A stretch of 64,000 bases of DNA from Parashewanella tropica (lineage in GTDB: Bacteria; Pseudomonadota; Gammaproteobacteria; Enterobacterales; Shewanellaceae), in contig NZ_CP037951.1 in assembly GCF_004358445.1 (NCBI RefSeq), positions 2,591,501 through 2,655,500 on the forward strand, in the 5' to 3' direction. The notes below the pieces were generated by a model that saw nothing but the letters and a program-made list of their open reading frames with translations, had not been told where the DNA came from and made no database searches. Positions 18,778 to 27,547 of the stretch are shown here, piece after piece; within the stretch, counting starts at the first letter, position 1; the number at the start of each line of letters is the position of its first letter. The translations under genes were made by a program, and so were the position numbers.

Positions 18778-19404
18778 TTACTTAGTACCAAAAATCTTAT
18801 CACCTGCATCACCAAGACCAGGAAGGATATAGCCTTTTTCGTTCAAGCAATCATCAATTGAAGCCGTATAAAGCTCTACATCTGGATGTGCTTTTTCTAA
18901 GGCTTCCAATCCTTCTGGAGCCGCAACCAAAACTAGTGCTTTAATGTGCTTACAACCACGTTCTTTTAATAAATCAAGGGTTGCAATTAAAGAACCACCA
19001 GTGGCTAGCATTGGATCAACAACAAGTGCTAAACGCTCATCAATTTCACTGGCTAATTTTTCAAAATAAGGAACAGGCTCTAGCGTTTCTTCGTCACGAT
19101 AGATGCCAACAACTGAAATACGTGCACTTGGCATATGCTCAAGAACGCCGTCCATCATGCCCAAACCAGCACGAAGAATGGGGACAACCGTTACTTTTTT
19201 ACCTTTGATTTGATCAACTTCAACAGGACCGTTCCAGCCATCAATGGTTACACGCTCTGTCTCTAAATCCGCAGTTGCTTCGTAGGTTAATAGGCTACCC
19301 ACCTCTGCCGCTAACTCGCGAAAACGCTTAGTGCTAATATCACCTTCACGCATTAATCCGATTTTGTGACGTACTAACGGATGCTTCACTTCTACGACTT
19401 TCAT
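18778..19404 (-). CDS. upp: Uracil phosphoribosyltransferase
   Basis: Salvages uracil with PRPP to UMP. 208 aa, usual length. PRPP-binding motif [20 protein letters not shown] near residues 125-145 and uracil loop [18 protein letters not shown] at the C-terminus. Divergent from purMN, a common arrangement in Shewanella and Vibrio. Confidence 0.97.
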   Translation of the reverse strand: MKVVEVKHPLVRHKIGLMREGDISTKRFRELAAEVGSLLTYEATADLETERVTIDGWNGPVEVDQIKGKKVTVVPILRAGLGMMDGVLEHMPSARISVVGIYRDEETLEPVPYFEKLASEIDERLALVVDPMLATGGSLIATLDLLKERGCKHIKALVLVAAPEGLEALEKAHPDVELYTASIDDCLNEKGYILPGLGDAGDKIFGTK

Positions 19405-19871
19405 AGCCTACTCCTGTTTATTTTTTGTCATATATGAAAACTAATATCAAAGTTTGACTTTGATCTCAGCCCACTACCAAAAGGCAAATTGGCTGAATAC
19501 TAATGGATATGTTCCTTGAATAAAATAGAAAGTTTCATAAAAGCAACAAATCGTGATCTACATCTATAACCTATCGGCTTAACGGTATAAAAAATCGTCG
19601 AGAACAGTGTGTTCTGAACAAGCATCAAGCTTTCCGCTCTGCTAACAAACTGTTAAAATACGCCGCAAAAATAATACCCCCTACTCGATATAAGGTTCAT
19701 GGACACTACTGTGAATTATGATTGGAGCAAGTTTGCGATAAGACAACCGTCTTTTACAGGATGTAAAAGTCGTCAGTACATGAATGTACGTTTCAGTTGT
19801 CGTTTGCAAACTTGCTCCTGTAACAATACTTCGAGTAAACCCTACAACGACGTACCCAATGAGGAACTCCT
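19405..19871. other. upp-purM divergent intergenic region
   Basis: 467 bases with no protein gene. The purM-proximal part holds copy A of the multi-stem element. I see no PurR-type operator. Confidence 0.6.
19724..19818 (+). repeat. Multi-stem palindromic element, copy A
   Basis: 95 bases that can fold into an outer 13-bp stem (GGAGCAAGTTTGC / GCAAACTTGCTCC), a GACAAC/GTTGTC stem, and two inner hairpins (CTTTTAC-AGGAT-GTAAAAG and GTACA-TGAA-TGTAC). A second copy at 31161-31257 has the same unpaired bases but different paired bases. It ends about 54 bases before purM. Strand is nominal. Nature unknown: structured RNA or dispersed hairpin repeat. Confidence 0.75.
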
Positions 19872-20909
19872 GTGACCACTCCTACCTCTCTAAGCTATAA
19901 AGACGCTGGTGTTGATATTGATGCTGGTAATGCTTTGGTTGATAACATTAAATCAGCGGTTAAACGCACTCATCGCCCAGAAGTTCTGGGAAATCTAGGT
20001 GGTTTTGGTGCTTTGTGTGAACTGCCAACCAAGTATAAGCACCCTGTTTTGGTTTCAGGAACCGACGGCGTAGGGACTAAATTACGTTTGGCCATCGATT
20101 ACCAAAAGCATGACTCTGTGGGTATCGATTTAGTCGCTATGTGTGTGAACGACTTAATCGTTCAAGGTGCTGAGCCACTTTTCTTCTTAGATTATTACGC
20201 TACAGGTAAGTTAGACGTTAACACCGCGACCTCAGTCGTAAACGGTATTGCTGAAGGCTGTCATCAATCAGGCTGTGCTCTCATTGGTGGTGAAACCGCT
20301 GAAATGCCTGGAATGTATGAAGGCGAAGATTATGACCTAGCAGGCTTCTGTGTTGGTGTGGTAGAAAAAGAAGAAGTGATTGACGGCAGCCAAGTAAAAG
20401 CAGGCGATGCACTTATTGCGTTAGCTTCAAGCGGTCCTCACTCAAACGGTTATTCATTAATTCGTAAAGTTTTAGAGGTTTCTGGTGCTGATCCAAAACA
20501 AGATCTTGCAGGCAAGCCACTTATTGACCATCTACTCGAACCAACTCGCATTTATATCAAGCCGCTATTAAAACTGGTTGAAGAGTCTGAAGTTCATGCT
20601 ATGTCTCACATCACAGGTGGCGGTTTCTGGGAAAATATCCCTCGTGTACTTCCTGCGGATTGTAAAGCGGTCATTGACGGTAACTCTTGGGAATGGCCTG
20701 TTATTTTTGATTGGTTAAAAGACAATGGCAACATCAGCGAATTTGAAATGTACCGCACTTTTAACTGTGGTGTCGGTATGATTGTTGTGCTACCTGCTGA
20801 AAAAGTAGACGAAGCGCTAACTTTATTAAATTCAGAAGGTGAAAACGCTTGGTTAATTGGTACTATTGCAGCACGTAATGGTGACGAAGAACAAGTGGAA
20901 ATCCGTTAA
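19872..20909 (+). CDS. purM: Phosphoribosylformylglycinamidine cyclo-ligase
   Basis: AIR synthetase, fifth step of purine synthesis, ATP-dependent closure of the imidazole ring. 345 aa, usual length. [16 protein letters not shown] at the N-terminus, [12 protein letters not shown] (ATP and phosphate binding), [11 protein letters not shown] and [16 protein letters not shown] are family signatures. Starts with GTG, GAGG seven bases before it. purN overlaps the stop by one base (TAATG), so translation is coupled. Confidence 0.97.
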   Translation: MTTPTSLSYKDAGVDIDAGNALVDNIKSAVKRTHRPEVLGNLGGFGALCELPTKYKHPVLVSGTDGVGTKLRLAIDYQKHDSVGIDLVAMCVNDLIVQGAEPLFFLDYYATGKLDVNTATSVVNGIAEGCHQSGCALIGGETAEMPGMYEGEDYDLAGFCVGVVEKEEVIDGSQVKAGDALIALASSGPHSNGYSLIRKVLEVSGADPKQDLAGKPLIDHLLEPTRIYIKPLLKLVEESEVHAMSHITGGGFWENIPRVLPADCKAVIDGNSWEWPVIFDWLKDNGNISEFEMYRTFNCGVGMIVVLPAEKVDEALTLLNSEGENAWLIGTIAARNGDEEQVEIR

Positions 20910-21562
20910 TGGACTCAGAGCAAAAAAACTGCCGAATTTTAGTACTTATTTCTGGCAGTGGTAGTAATTTACAAGCCATCATTGATAGTTGTGACGACCA
21001 CTTACAAGGTGAAGTCGTGGGCGTTATCAGTAATAAACCTGATGCATACGGTTTAATTCGTGCTCATAATCACGAAATTGATACCAGCTGTGTAATCGCA
21101 CATAAAGGTGAAGAACGCAGTGATTATGATGCCCGCTTAAAAGTGGCTATTGACCGCTATCAGCCAGACTTGATTGTTCTGGCAGGTTTTATGCGTATTT
21201 TAACACCTGAGTTGGTTAATGCTTATCTAGGAAAGATGATAAACATTCATCCTTCACTTCTGCCTAAATACCCAGGTCTAGATACTCATCAGCGTGCGAT
21301 TGACGCAGGTGATGTTGAACATGGAGCTAGCGTGCATTTCGTTATTCCAGAACTTGATGCAGGTCCTACGATTCTTCAGGCTAAGGTTCCCGTTTATCAA
21401 GAGGATACCGCTGAAGAGCTTGCTCAACGAGTCCATCAGCAAGAACACGCAATATATCCGATGGTAGTGAAATGGTTCAGTCAGAATCGTTTAGCGATGG
21501 ATAATGGTCAATGTTATCTAGATGGTCAATTATTGGGTAAGCAAGGCTACGCTCCAGATTGA
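20909..21562 (+). CDS. purN: Phosphoribosylglycinamide formyltransferase
   Basis: 10-formyl-THF-dependent GAR transformylase, third step of purine synthesis. 217 aa. GSGSNLQAI binds phosphate; the catalytic Asn-His-Asp set is seen in INIHPSLLPKYPG and HFVIPELDAGP. Second gene of the purMN operon, ended by a strong terminator. Confidence 0.97.
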   Translation: MDSEQKNCRILVLISGSGSNLQAIIDSCDDHLQGEVVGVISNKPDAYGLIRAHNHEIDTSCVIAHKGEERSDYDARLKVAIDRYQPDLIVLAGFMRILTPELVNAYLGKMINIHPSLLPKYPGLDTHQRAIDAGDVEHGASVHFVIPELDAGPTILQAKVPVYQEDTAEELAQRVHQQEHAIYPMVVKWFSQNRLAMDNGQCYLDGQLLGKQGYAPD

Positions 21563-21576
21563 GTTCCTATATTCCA

Positions 21577-21605
21577 TAAAAAAAGAGGCTTATGCCTCTT
21601 TTTTT
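21577..21605 (+). terminator. purMN terminator
   Basis: A-run, AGAGGC, TTAT loop, GCCTCT and a long T-run. Confidence 0.88.
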
Positions 21606-21697
21606 GTATGTTTCTCATGAAGAGAATTTAATTGGTAACAATCCTATAAAGAGCCTATTTTTAACGTAATAGAAAGCGTTAAATAACTCCCCCCTAT

Positions 21698-22759
21698 ATG
21701 TTAAATATGTACAGCACAATCCCTCGGGCTGTATCTGGTTTTGCCAGTGAGTCAGAGCTTAAGCAAGCAATGCCCAAACCCATCTCTGGTAATGCAGAGC
21801 TCTTCGTTATAGAAGAAGGTGATTATTTAAACATAAGACCTTTAGCAGCAACCAATGAACCGTTAGTGAAAAAGCACTGGAAACAACACCAACCTCACTT
21901 TCCATCACAAGTATTAACCAAAGCACATGACTTATATTGCCAATTAGCTTCAAGTGAAGTTGAAGATCAATTGAAACCTTCTATTTTCCATGAATTAGAA
22001 TCTCTCGCTATTCCCTCATACCGAAATCAATTCAGGCAAAGAGTACACAATGATGAGTATGGTGAAATCACTACTTATCAGATTGGTTTATTAGAATTTT
22101 CGGTGTTAAAACTTGAAGTTAATCAACAGGAGCTCCAAGAGCAACTACAGCAAGATATTGAGGCAATCGAAAAAGAAGTTGAGGAAGCCGGAGAAGATAA
22201 AGCAATTAAACATAAATATAACCAAGCACAAAAAGGCGAACCAATAGATCAAATGACTGGAAGCCTACGGACGTTTGATTTAGACATGGAAAGGAATCTC
22301 AACACAATCCATATACTCGAAGAAAGGCATCACGCAACCCTTGAAGAGGTTGTGACTTTTTTAAATCAAGAACGCTTTGCTGCCGAAGCGACACTCAGTC
22401 AAAAACTATACGGAACGGTTATGGCTGCCCTAAGGCACAAAGAAGGTCTCCCCGTTAAATTCTTTGGTTGTGTCGGGCCCAGCCATTTTACTTATCGGTA
22501 CTCAAGATCAACAGCTGAAGAACTAGCATCACAACTCCATGTGAAAGTCGAATGCTATAAAGACTTTTGCTTTAATACCCAAGAGCAAAAAATAGAGCTT
22601 CTCAAAATAGAGCGCAACGCACGCTCCACTAAGTCAATGCAAATTCAGCTGACATTACTTTTTGAAGGACGAAAAGTCAGTGTAATAAAAGCAGTTGTTA
22701 ACTGTGGTGATGATTTAGAATCACATCATCTCAATCATATCCTGCCTCTGAGTGAGTAA
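21698..22759 (+). CDS. Unknown cytoplasmic protein
   Basis: 353 aa, no signal peptide or membrane segment, acidic, with a predicted helical or coiled stretch at about residues 140-180 (QQELQEQLQQDIEAIEKEVEEAGED). No motif or family recognised. The start is weakly supported: two in-frame ATGs (21698, 21707) and no clear ribosome site. Its 3' end overlaps the convergent phosphatase gene by 25 bases, which argues for a recent or relaxed arrangement. Stand-alone unknown genes like this and the one at 3607 are not part of the usual syntenic blocks. Confidence 0.65.
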   Translation: MLNMYSTIPRAVSGFASESELKQAMPKPISGNAELFVIEEGDYLNIRPLAATNEPLVKKHWKQHQPHFPSQVLTKAHDLYCQLASSEVEDQLKPSIFHELESLAIPSYRNQFRQRVHNDEYGEITTYQIGLLEFSVLKLEVNQQELQEQLQQDIEAIEKEVEEAGEDKAIKHKYNQAQKGEPIDQMTGSLRTFDLDMERNLNTIHILEERHHATLEEVVTFLNQERFAAEATLSQKLYGTVMAALRHKEGLPVKFFGCVGPSHFTYRYSRSTAEELASQLHVKVECYKDFCFNTQEQKIELLKIERNARSTKSMQIQLTLLFEGRKVSVIKAVVNCGDDLESHHLNHILPLSE

Positions 22760-23205
22760 TATTTATTGATAACATTATCAGCGCTGGTTTCAATTAAATC
22801 CAAGACCAACTCAAAACCATCTTCAACACCATAATATGGATCTGGCACTTCTTGATAATCACTGTCAGAAAATGACAACAATAACTTTAATTTATGTCGA
22901 TATTTGATTGGGCAAATCATCTGTAAATCTTGTAGATTTTCTTTATCAGCCGCAAGTATAAGATCAAAATCCGCAAAATCGTTTGACACTACTTGTCTAG
23001 AGGTAATTCCTGAAAAGTCGTATCCACGTTTCTCACCAGCAAAACGAGAACGAGGGTCAGGTAACTTGCCTTGATGAAAACCTATGGTTCCCGCACTATC
23101 CAATTTGGCATCTATACCAGCTTGATGAAATTTCTGTCGAAAAACAGCTTCTGCAGTAGGTGAACGGCAAATATTGCCCATACAAACAAATAAAATCGAT
23201 TTCAT
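22735..23205 (-). CDS. Low-molecular-weight protein-tyrosine phosphatase
   Basis: 156 aa. Catalytic loop CMGNICRS near the N-terminus (FVCMGNICRSPTAEAVF) and the general-acid segment VPDPYYG near residue 118 are diagnostic. It stands alone, not beside a tyrosine kinase or capsule genes, so its substrate is unknown. Confidence 0.93.
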   Translation of the reverse strand: MKSILFVCMGNICRSPTAEAVFRQKFHQAGIDAKLDSAGTIGFHQGKLPDPRSRFAGEKRGYDFSGITSRQVVSNDFADFDLILAADKENLQDLQMICPIKYRHKLKLLLSFSDSDYQEVPDPYYGVEDGFELVLDLIETSADNVINKYYSLRGRI

Positions 23206-23270
23206 GGTTATATACTAACTAATTCCTTTTGCTCGACCTTAACGGTAAATGGAGAGAGATTCAACAAGGG

Positions 23271-23305
23271 TGATCTCCCTCAGACAACACAACTGAGGAA
23301 GATCA
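23271..23305. terminator. Hairpin downstream of pdsO
   Basis: TGATCTCCCTCAG and CTGAGGAAGATCA pair over 13 positions with one mismatch and a 9-nt loop. No T-run on either strand. Confidence 0.35.
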
Positions 23306-23332
23306 GGGGGAAAGTCGGGAATTTATATGTCG

Positions 23333-24064
23333 TTACTGCTTGGCAGTTAAACTTTTTTTCATGTCAGGGCTTAACTGTAGGGTTACCCTTCTATCAAACA
23401 CGTTATTTTCTAACGTCTGCTCTTGATGAATAGGCGCAGAATCACCATAAGCTTTTGTCGTAAGGCGTGTTTTATCTACTCCAAGGCTTACCAGTACAGA
23501 CTTTACTGACTCAATCCGCTGCTCTGACAATTTCTGATTGAAATCGCTTTGCCCTTGTCTGTCAGCAAATCCACTTAAATCTAAAGTAAGTTCAGGCTGA
23601 GATGTCATTAACTTAGCTACTTCTTCAAGTTGCTTTTGATACATAGTCTCAACTTGAGCAGAACCCGTTCTAAATTGCACATTCAAGCCTAAATCTAATT
23701 GCTTTAAGGTCTTCATTTCACCTAACTGCTGAAGTTTATTTTGTGCTAAACGGTACTGATTCGATAAGTGCTTATAATCTTGCTGCTGTTGTTGCAATTG
23801 TGCCAATTTCATTTGTTGTTGCTGTAACTTAGCATCTTGATTATTGAGTTTTTCTTCATCAGCAACACTTTTACCTATAACGCCTCCAGTTATAGCACCA
23901 ATCACAGCACCGATAGGCCCTCCGACCGCTGCACCAAGTAGTAGACCAGAACCTAATCCAACTAACTGCTCTTGCTGTCCATGTTCTTCTTGAGTTGATG
24001 CTACCGCCATATTACTGGTAACGATTGAACCAATGATTAGTGTAGAGATAAGTGCCTTTTTCAT
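23333..24064 (-). CDS. pdsO: Sortase-system OmpA-family protein PdsO
   Basis: Periplasmic or outer-membrane protein of the proteobacterial dedicated sortase system. Signal peptide, a glycine-rich hydrophobic segment (LGSGLLLGAAVGGPIGAVIG, residues about 36-65), a Gln-rich coiled coil (80-120), and a C-terminal OmpA domain (LSGFADRQGQSDFNQKLSEQ, AYGDSAP, DRRVTLQL). ATG 24064 is preferred to the one at 24076 because GGAG lies seven bases upstream. Divergent from pdsRS, as is typical for this system. Confidence 0.85.
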   Translation of the reverse strand: MKKALISTLIIGSIVTSNMAVASTQEEHGQQEQLVGLGSGLLLGAAVGGPIGAVIGAITGGVIGKSVADEEKLNNQDAKLQQQQMKLAQLQQQQQDYKHLSNQYRLAQNKLQQLGEMKTLKQLDLGLNVQFRTGSAQVETMYQKQLEEVAKLMTSQPELTLDLSGFADRQGQSDFNQKLSEQRIESVKSVLVSLGVDKTRLTTKAYGDSAPIHQEQTLENNVFDRRVTLQLSPDMKKSLTAKQ

Positions 24065-24260
24065 AATGTGCTCCATGTATGCGATTTAAATTCGATTTCG
24101 TTTCGATGGAGTAATTAAAACAAAGCAAATTGGCAGCTTTCGGGAGCAAAAATGATCAATTCAATATCAAATGTGGCAGAAAAATGGCTTTTTCTTCAAT
24201 CCGCAGATTTTTCATAACTTTTTCGGTATATTGCTTTAAAACCTCTAAAAACAAACACCA

Positions 24261-24941
24261 ATGAAACGCATAGCTATCGTAGAAGACGAAACCATTATTC
24301 GCGAAAATTATAAAGAACTGTTAGAGAACCATGGTTATCACATTCAAGACTTTGCTAATCGCGCATCAGCTATGCAAGCATTTGAAATAAGATTACCCGA
24401 TCTCGCCATTATTGATATTGGTTTAGAAGATGAATTAGATGGTGGTTTTATGTTGTGCCAATCACTCAGAGCCATGTCCCCTACTTTGCCGATTATTTTT
24501 CTCACAGCTCGAGACAGCGATTTTGATGTAGTTAGTGGTTTAAGGCTTGGTGCAGACGATTACCTCAGTAAAAACACTAGCTTTCCTCACTTAATGGCTC
24601 GTATCGCAGCATTATTTCGTCGTAGCGACTTAACTTCTCAAACTAAGCATGAAATTATTGAAGTTAATCACCTCCAACTTGATCTTGATAAGATGACAGT
24701 GCAATGGCAAGGACAAACTTTAGAACTAACGGTTACTGAATTTTGGATGTTACATGCATTAGTGAAACGCCCCGGTCATGTTCGCAGCCGAAATGATCTA
24801 ATGTCTGATGCCAAAATCTATGTCGATGACAGCACCATTACTTCTCATATAAAACGGATCAGAAAAAAGTTTATTACAGTTGATGCTGACTTTGATCACA
24901 TCAGTACCGTATATGGCATGGGTTATCGCTGGAATCAATAA
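24261..24941 (+). CDS. pdsR: Sortase-system response regulator PdsR
   Basis: 226-aa OmpR/PhoB-type regulator: receiver domain with acidic pair (IVEDETI), phospho-acceptor Asp in LAIIDIGL near residue 55, and Lys in DDYLSKNTSF; winged-helix DNA-binding domain from about residue 130. Its stop overlaps the start of pdsS by one base. Confidence 0.87.
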   Translation: MKRIAIVEDETIIRENYKELLENHGYHIQDFANRASAMQAFEIRLPDLAIIDIGLEDELDGGFMLCQSLRAMSPTLPIIFLTARDSDFDVVSGLRLGADDYLSKNTSFPHLMARIAALFRRSDLTSQTKHEIIEVNHLQLDLDKMTVQWQGQTLELTVTEFWMLHALVKRPGHVRSRNDLMSDAKIYVDDSTITSHIKRIRKKFITVDADFDHISTVYGMGYRWNQ

Positions 24942-27046
24942 TGCGAAAAATGCTTTCTTTAAAATTTCCTAGATTTAATCTGAGAATAAAGTTTCTCGTC
25001 ATAGTGCTATTTTTATCCGCCTTACCATGGTTTGGATACCGTTACTTTAATGAGCTTGATGTCTACTTAAAACAAACCCAATTCCATAATTTATCCAATA
25101 CTTCTCAAGCCGTCGCAACAGCATTACAGCAAAGACCAAAGCTATTCGAGCGGTTAAACTTTTCCCGAGATAAAATTCAGCCTAAAGATTTTTATTTATA
25201 TCAGCTCAAACACCCTGTTAATTTCACAGGAAATACTACTGACTGGCAGCATTCTCAAATCCAAGAGAAAGTATTTAGAGGAGAAAATAAGGCAGATAAA
25301 GCCATTGTGCATCTTGGTCAATTTGAAGGCCAAATTTATATGAGTTTTGATATTAGCGCTCCGAATTTAGCGCTAAACTTTAATTCACCTTCCCCGTATT
25401 CCAGTCAATATTTACAAATATCCACAATAAAAAATCAGCACTTTAGCCGATATTTACTGACATTTTTAGCAGGAGGTGAACTAAAAGGGTTTTCTTTACC
25501 CAATGAGCCTGCAATGATAACTCCTTTAACTCCTGAGCCTGATATTGAAGGGAACTGGATACAAACCCCAAATGGAATGTTGCTTCAAGTGAGCTTTTCA
25601 AAAGGACTTTTAGGTGAGTCTATGGCCTTTGAAAGCTATTTCCACACTATCTATGCCAGCCGCAGCATTTCTTCAAGCTCAGTTAACTCACCATTCACCT
25701 TAGGACGGTTGATTGAACCTAGTAATGACATCGAGCAAATCATAGATTCATTAGATAATACTGATTCAAGAATTTGGGTACTCAATCATGCAGGACAAGT
25801 ACTTGCAAAAGGCGGTGAGATACATGAATCGGGACAAAACTGGAGCTCAGGCATCAATAAACCTTCTTATGTTCCTGACTTCTTAAAACCTATCTACTCT
25901 TGGTTTATAGGCTCTCCAAATCAAAATTTTATCGACCCCAATCGTCAGCAAATCCAGTTTGATGACCCTATGACTCAAAGGGCATTAAAAGGCTTTAAAG
26001 GTCAAGCGGAAATAGGCATAGCTAATTCTGATATGGAACTGCTATCAAGCGCTACTCCAATTTGGCATCAAGGTATTGTTGTAGGTGCCGTATTAGCGCA
26101 ACAAACCACACAAGGTATACAAGATTTACGTAGCCATGCTATGACATCGTTACTTAATACCGCATTAATTGTCACCTTGTTAGCCAGTACTAGCATGTTG
26201 ATTTTTGCAACATCAATCTCACGCAGAATCACTCGTTTACGAGATCAAGCAGAGTCAGTTATTGATTCCGAGGGCAAAATACAAGCTATTGACATCGATA
26301 GTCGACAAGCTGATGAAATTGGGGACTTAACTCGCAGCTTTTCAAGCATGTTAAATAGAGTGGAAGGCTATAATCATTATCTGGAAAACATGAGTTCTCG
26401 CTTATCCCATGAGCTAAGAACGCCAATCACTATTGTTCGATCATCGCTTGAACATCTTGAATATAAATTTGCTAATGATGAGTTCGAAACAAAGTATCTA
26501 AGTCGTGCCCAGCAAGGGTTACAAAGATTAAATGGCATCTTAAATAGTATGACTGAAGCCACTCACCTTGAAGCTACGCTTTCAAATGAACAAAAAGAGT
26601 CTATAAATTTAAGCGAGCTTATCAAGCAATTAGGTGAAATGTATCAGCAGATATATTCCCAACACCAAATCAAAGTCAGTGTTGAAGATAAAGAACTGTA
26701 TATTTCAGGAATCGCAGATCACCTTGCTCAAATGTTGGATAAAATCATTGCAAACGCTAGCGAATTTGCAAAACCTGAAACAGAAATTGCTATTGTGCTA
26801 AAACAAAAAAGTGGTACTGCCATTCTATCCATTTCAAACTACGGAATTCCACTTCCAGAAGGTATGGAAACCGATATTTTTAATTCGATGGTGTCGATAA
26901 GAACTTCAGATCCACAGAAAACACATTTGGGATTAGGGCTATACATATCCGCCATGATTTGTCGTTTTCATAACGCCAATATCACAGCGTTTAATGACAG
27001 AGACCAGCATAAGGTGACTTTTGAGATTAAATTTCCTCTCATTTAG
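24941..27046 (+). CDS. pdsS: Sortase-system histidine kinase PdsS
   Basis: 701-aa membrane sensor kinase. N-terminal transmembrane segment (FLVIVLFLSALPWFGYRYFN), a large periplasmic domain, a second membrane segment near residue 400, HAMP (residues about 420-470), and a HisKA domain with phospho-acceptor His in SRLSHELRTPI. The ATPase domain is divergent: the N-box reads KIIANASEFA and the end HLGLGLYISAMI. The N-terminus matches the family of proteobacterial dedicated sortase-system kinases. Confidence 0.87.
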   Translation: MRKMLSLKFPRFNLRIKFLVIVLFLSALPWFGYRYFNELDVYLKQTQFHNLSNTSQAVATALQQRPKLFERLNFSRDKIQPKDFYLYQLKHPVNFTGNTTDWQHSQIQEKVFRGENKADKAIVHLGQFEGQIYMSFDISAPNLALNFNSPSPYSSQYLQISTIKNQHFSRYLLTFLAGGELKGFSLPNEPAMITPLTPEPDIEGNWIQTPNGMLLQVSFSKGLLGESMAFESYFHTIYASRSISSSSVNSPFTLGRLIEPSNDIEQIIDSLDNTDSRIWVLNHAGQVLAKGGEIHESGQNWSSGINKPSYVPDFLKPIYSWFIGSPNQNFIDPNRQQIQFDDPMTQRALKGFKGQAEIGIANSDMELLSSATPIWHQGIVVGAVLAQQTTQGIQDLRSHAMTSLLNTALIVTLLASTSMLIFATSISRRITRLRDQAESVIDSEGKIQAIDIDSRQADEIGDLTRSFSSMLNRVEGYNHYLENMSSRLSHELRTPITIVRSSLEHLEYKFANDEFETKYLSRAQQGLQRLNGILNSMTEATHLEATLSNEQKESINLSELIKQLGEMYQQIYSQHQIKVSVEDKELYISGIADHLAQMLDKIIANASEFAKPETEIAIVLKQKSGTAILSISNYGIPLPEGMETDIFNSMVSIRTSDPQKTHLGLGLYISAMICRFHNANITAFNDRDQHKVTFEIKFPLI

Positions 27047-27124
27047 ACGGTTGTTGATCTAGTTCACCTATAAAATTAGATTTATCTAATATAGTGTCTG
27101 TATACAAATAAAAAGGATTTGGAT

Positions 27125-27259
27125 ATGGACTTTATACTTTGGGCGACAAAAGAAAACCCATGGGTAGGTATGATCATCGGCCTGCTTTTTTTCTTATTTT
27201 TGTTTCTGATCAAACCCACTGTAATGTGGTATTTTTCCCTCAAAAACAAAGAAAAATAG
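27125..27259 (+). CDS. Small single-pass membrane protein
   Basis: 44-aa ORF: MDFILWATKENPWVGM, a hydrophobic stretch rich in Leu and Phe, then KPTVMWYF and a basic tail. AAGGA lies nine bases before the ATG. Between pdsS and ppk on the same strand. Function unknown; sequence character and ribosome site support it being real. Confidence 0.65.
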   Translation: MDFILWATKENPWVGMIIGLLFFLFLFLIKPTVMWYFSLKNKEK

Positions 27260-27405
27260 CGTAGTTGTTCTTCACATTTACTCGTGAGCTTCTATAAAGA
27301 CCTAAATAACCTGAGCTCTGCATAAGCAAACCTCTACAGCTCAGGTTAAATACGTCCAATACAAGCATTTCTTGAAGAAGCCCTTTAACTTTTAGCTAAA
27401 AAACA

Positions 27406-27424
27406 TTGTCATAAAACTGCAACA
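27406..27424 (+). promoter_or_regulatory. Pho-box-like site upstream of ppk
   Basis: TTGTCATAAAACTGCAACA. The first eleven bases fit the PhoB box (consensus CTGTCATAAAACTGTCAT as I remember it); the second half is weaker. It lies about 125 bases before the ppk start, where phosphate control is expected. Confidence 0.5.
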
Positions 27425-27547
27425 ATGCTCATACTAGTATCATGGTAAATTATTGTTAGCCCAAGTTTTTCTATGGGTTTCAAGAATTACCATTTAGGGA
27501 ATCCTAAGTTCAAAACTCAATCCCACGTTGTTAAAGGAATTACTCTC

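Noticed and set aside
19724-19818. Purine riboswitch or PurR operator before purM
   Set aside because: The second copy lies before a GST gene, and neither consensus is seen.
19724-19818. Integron attC site
   Set aside because: No GTTRRRY/RYYYAAC boxes at the ends and no integron integrase in the window.
27047-27547. Sortase or sortase-target gene after pdsS
   Set aside because: Only a 44-aa membrane protein fits; no sortase TLxTC-type motif or large target protein.
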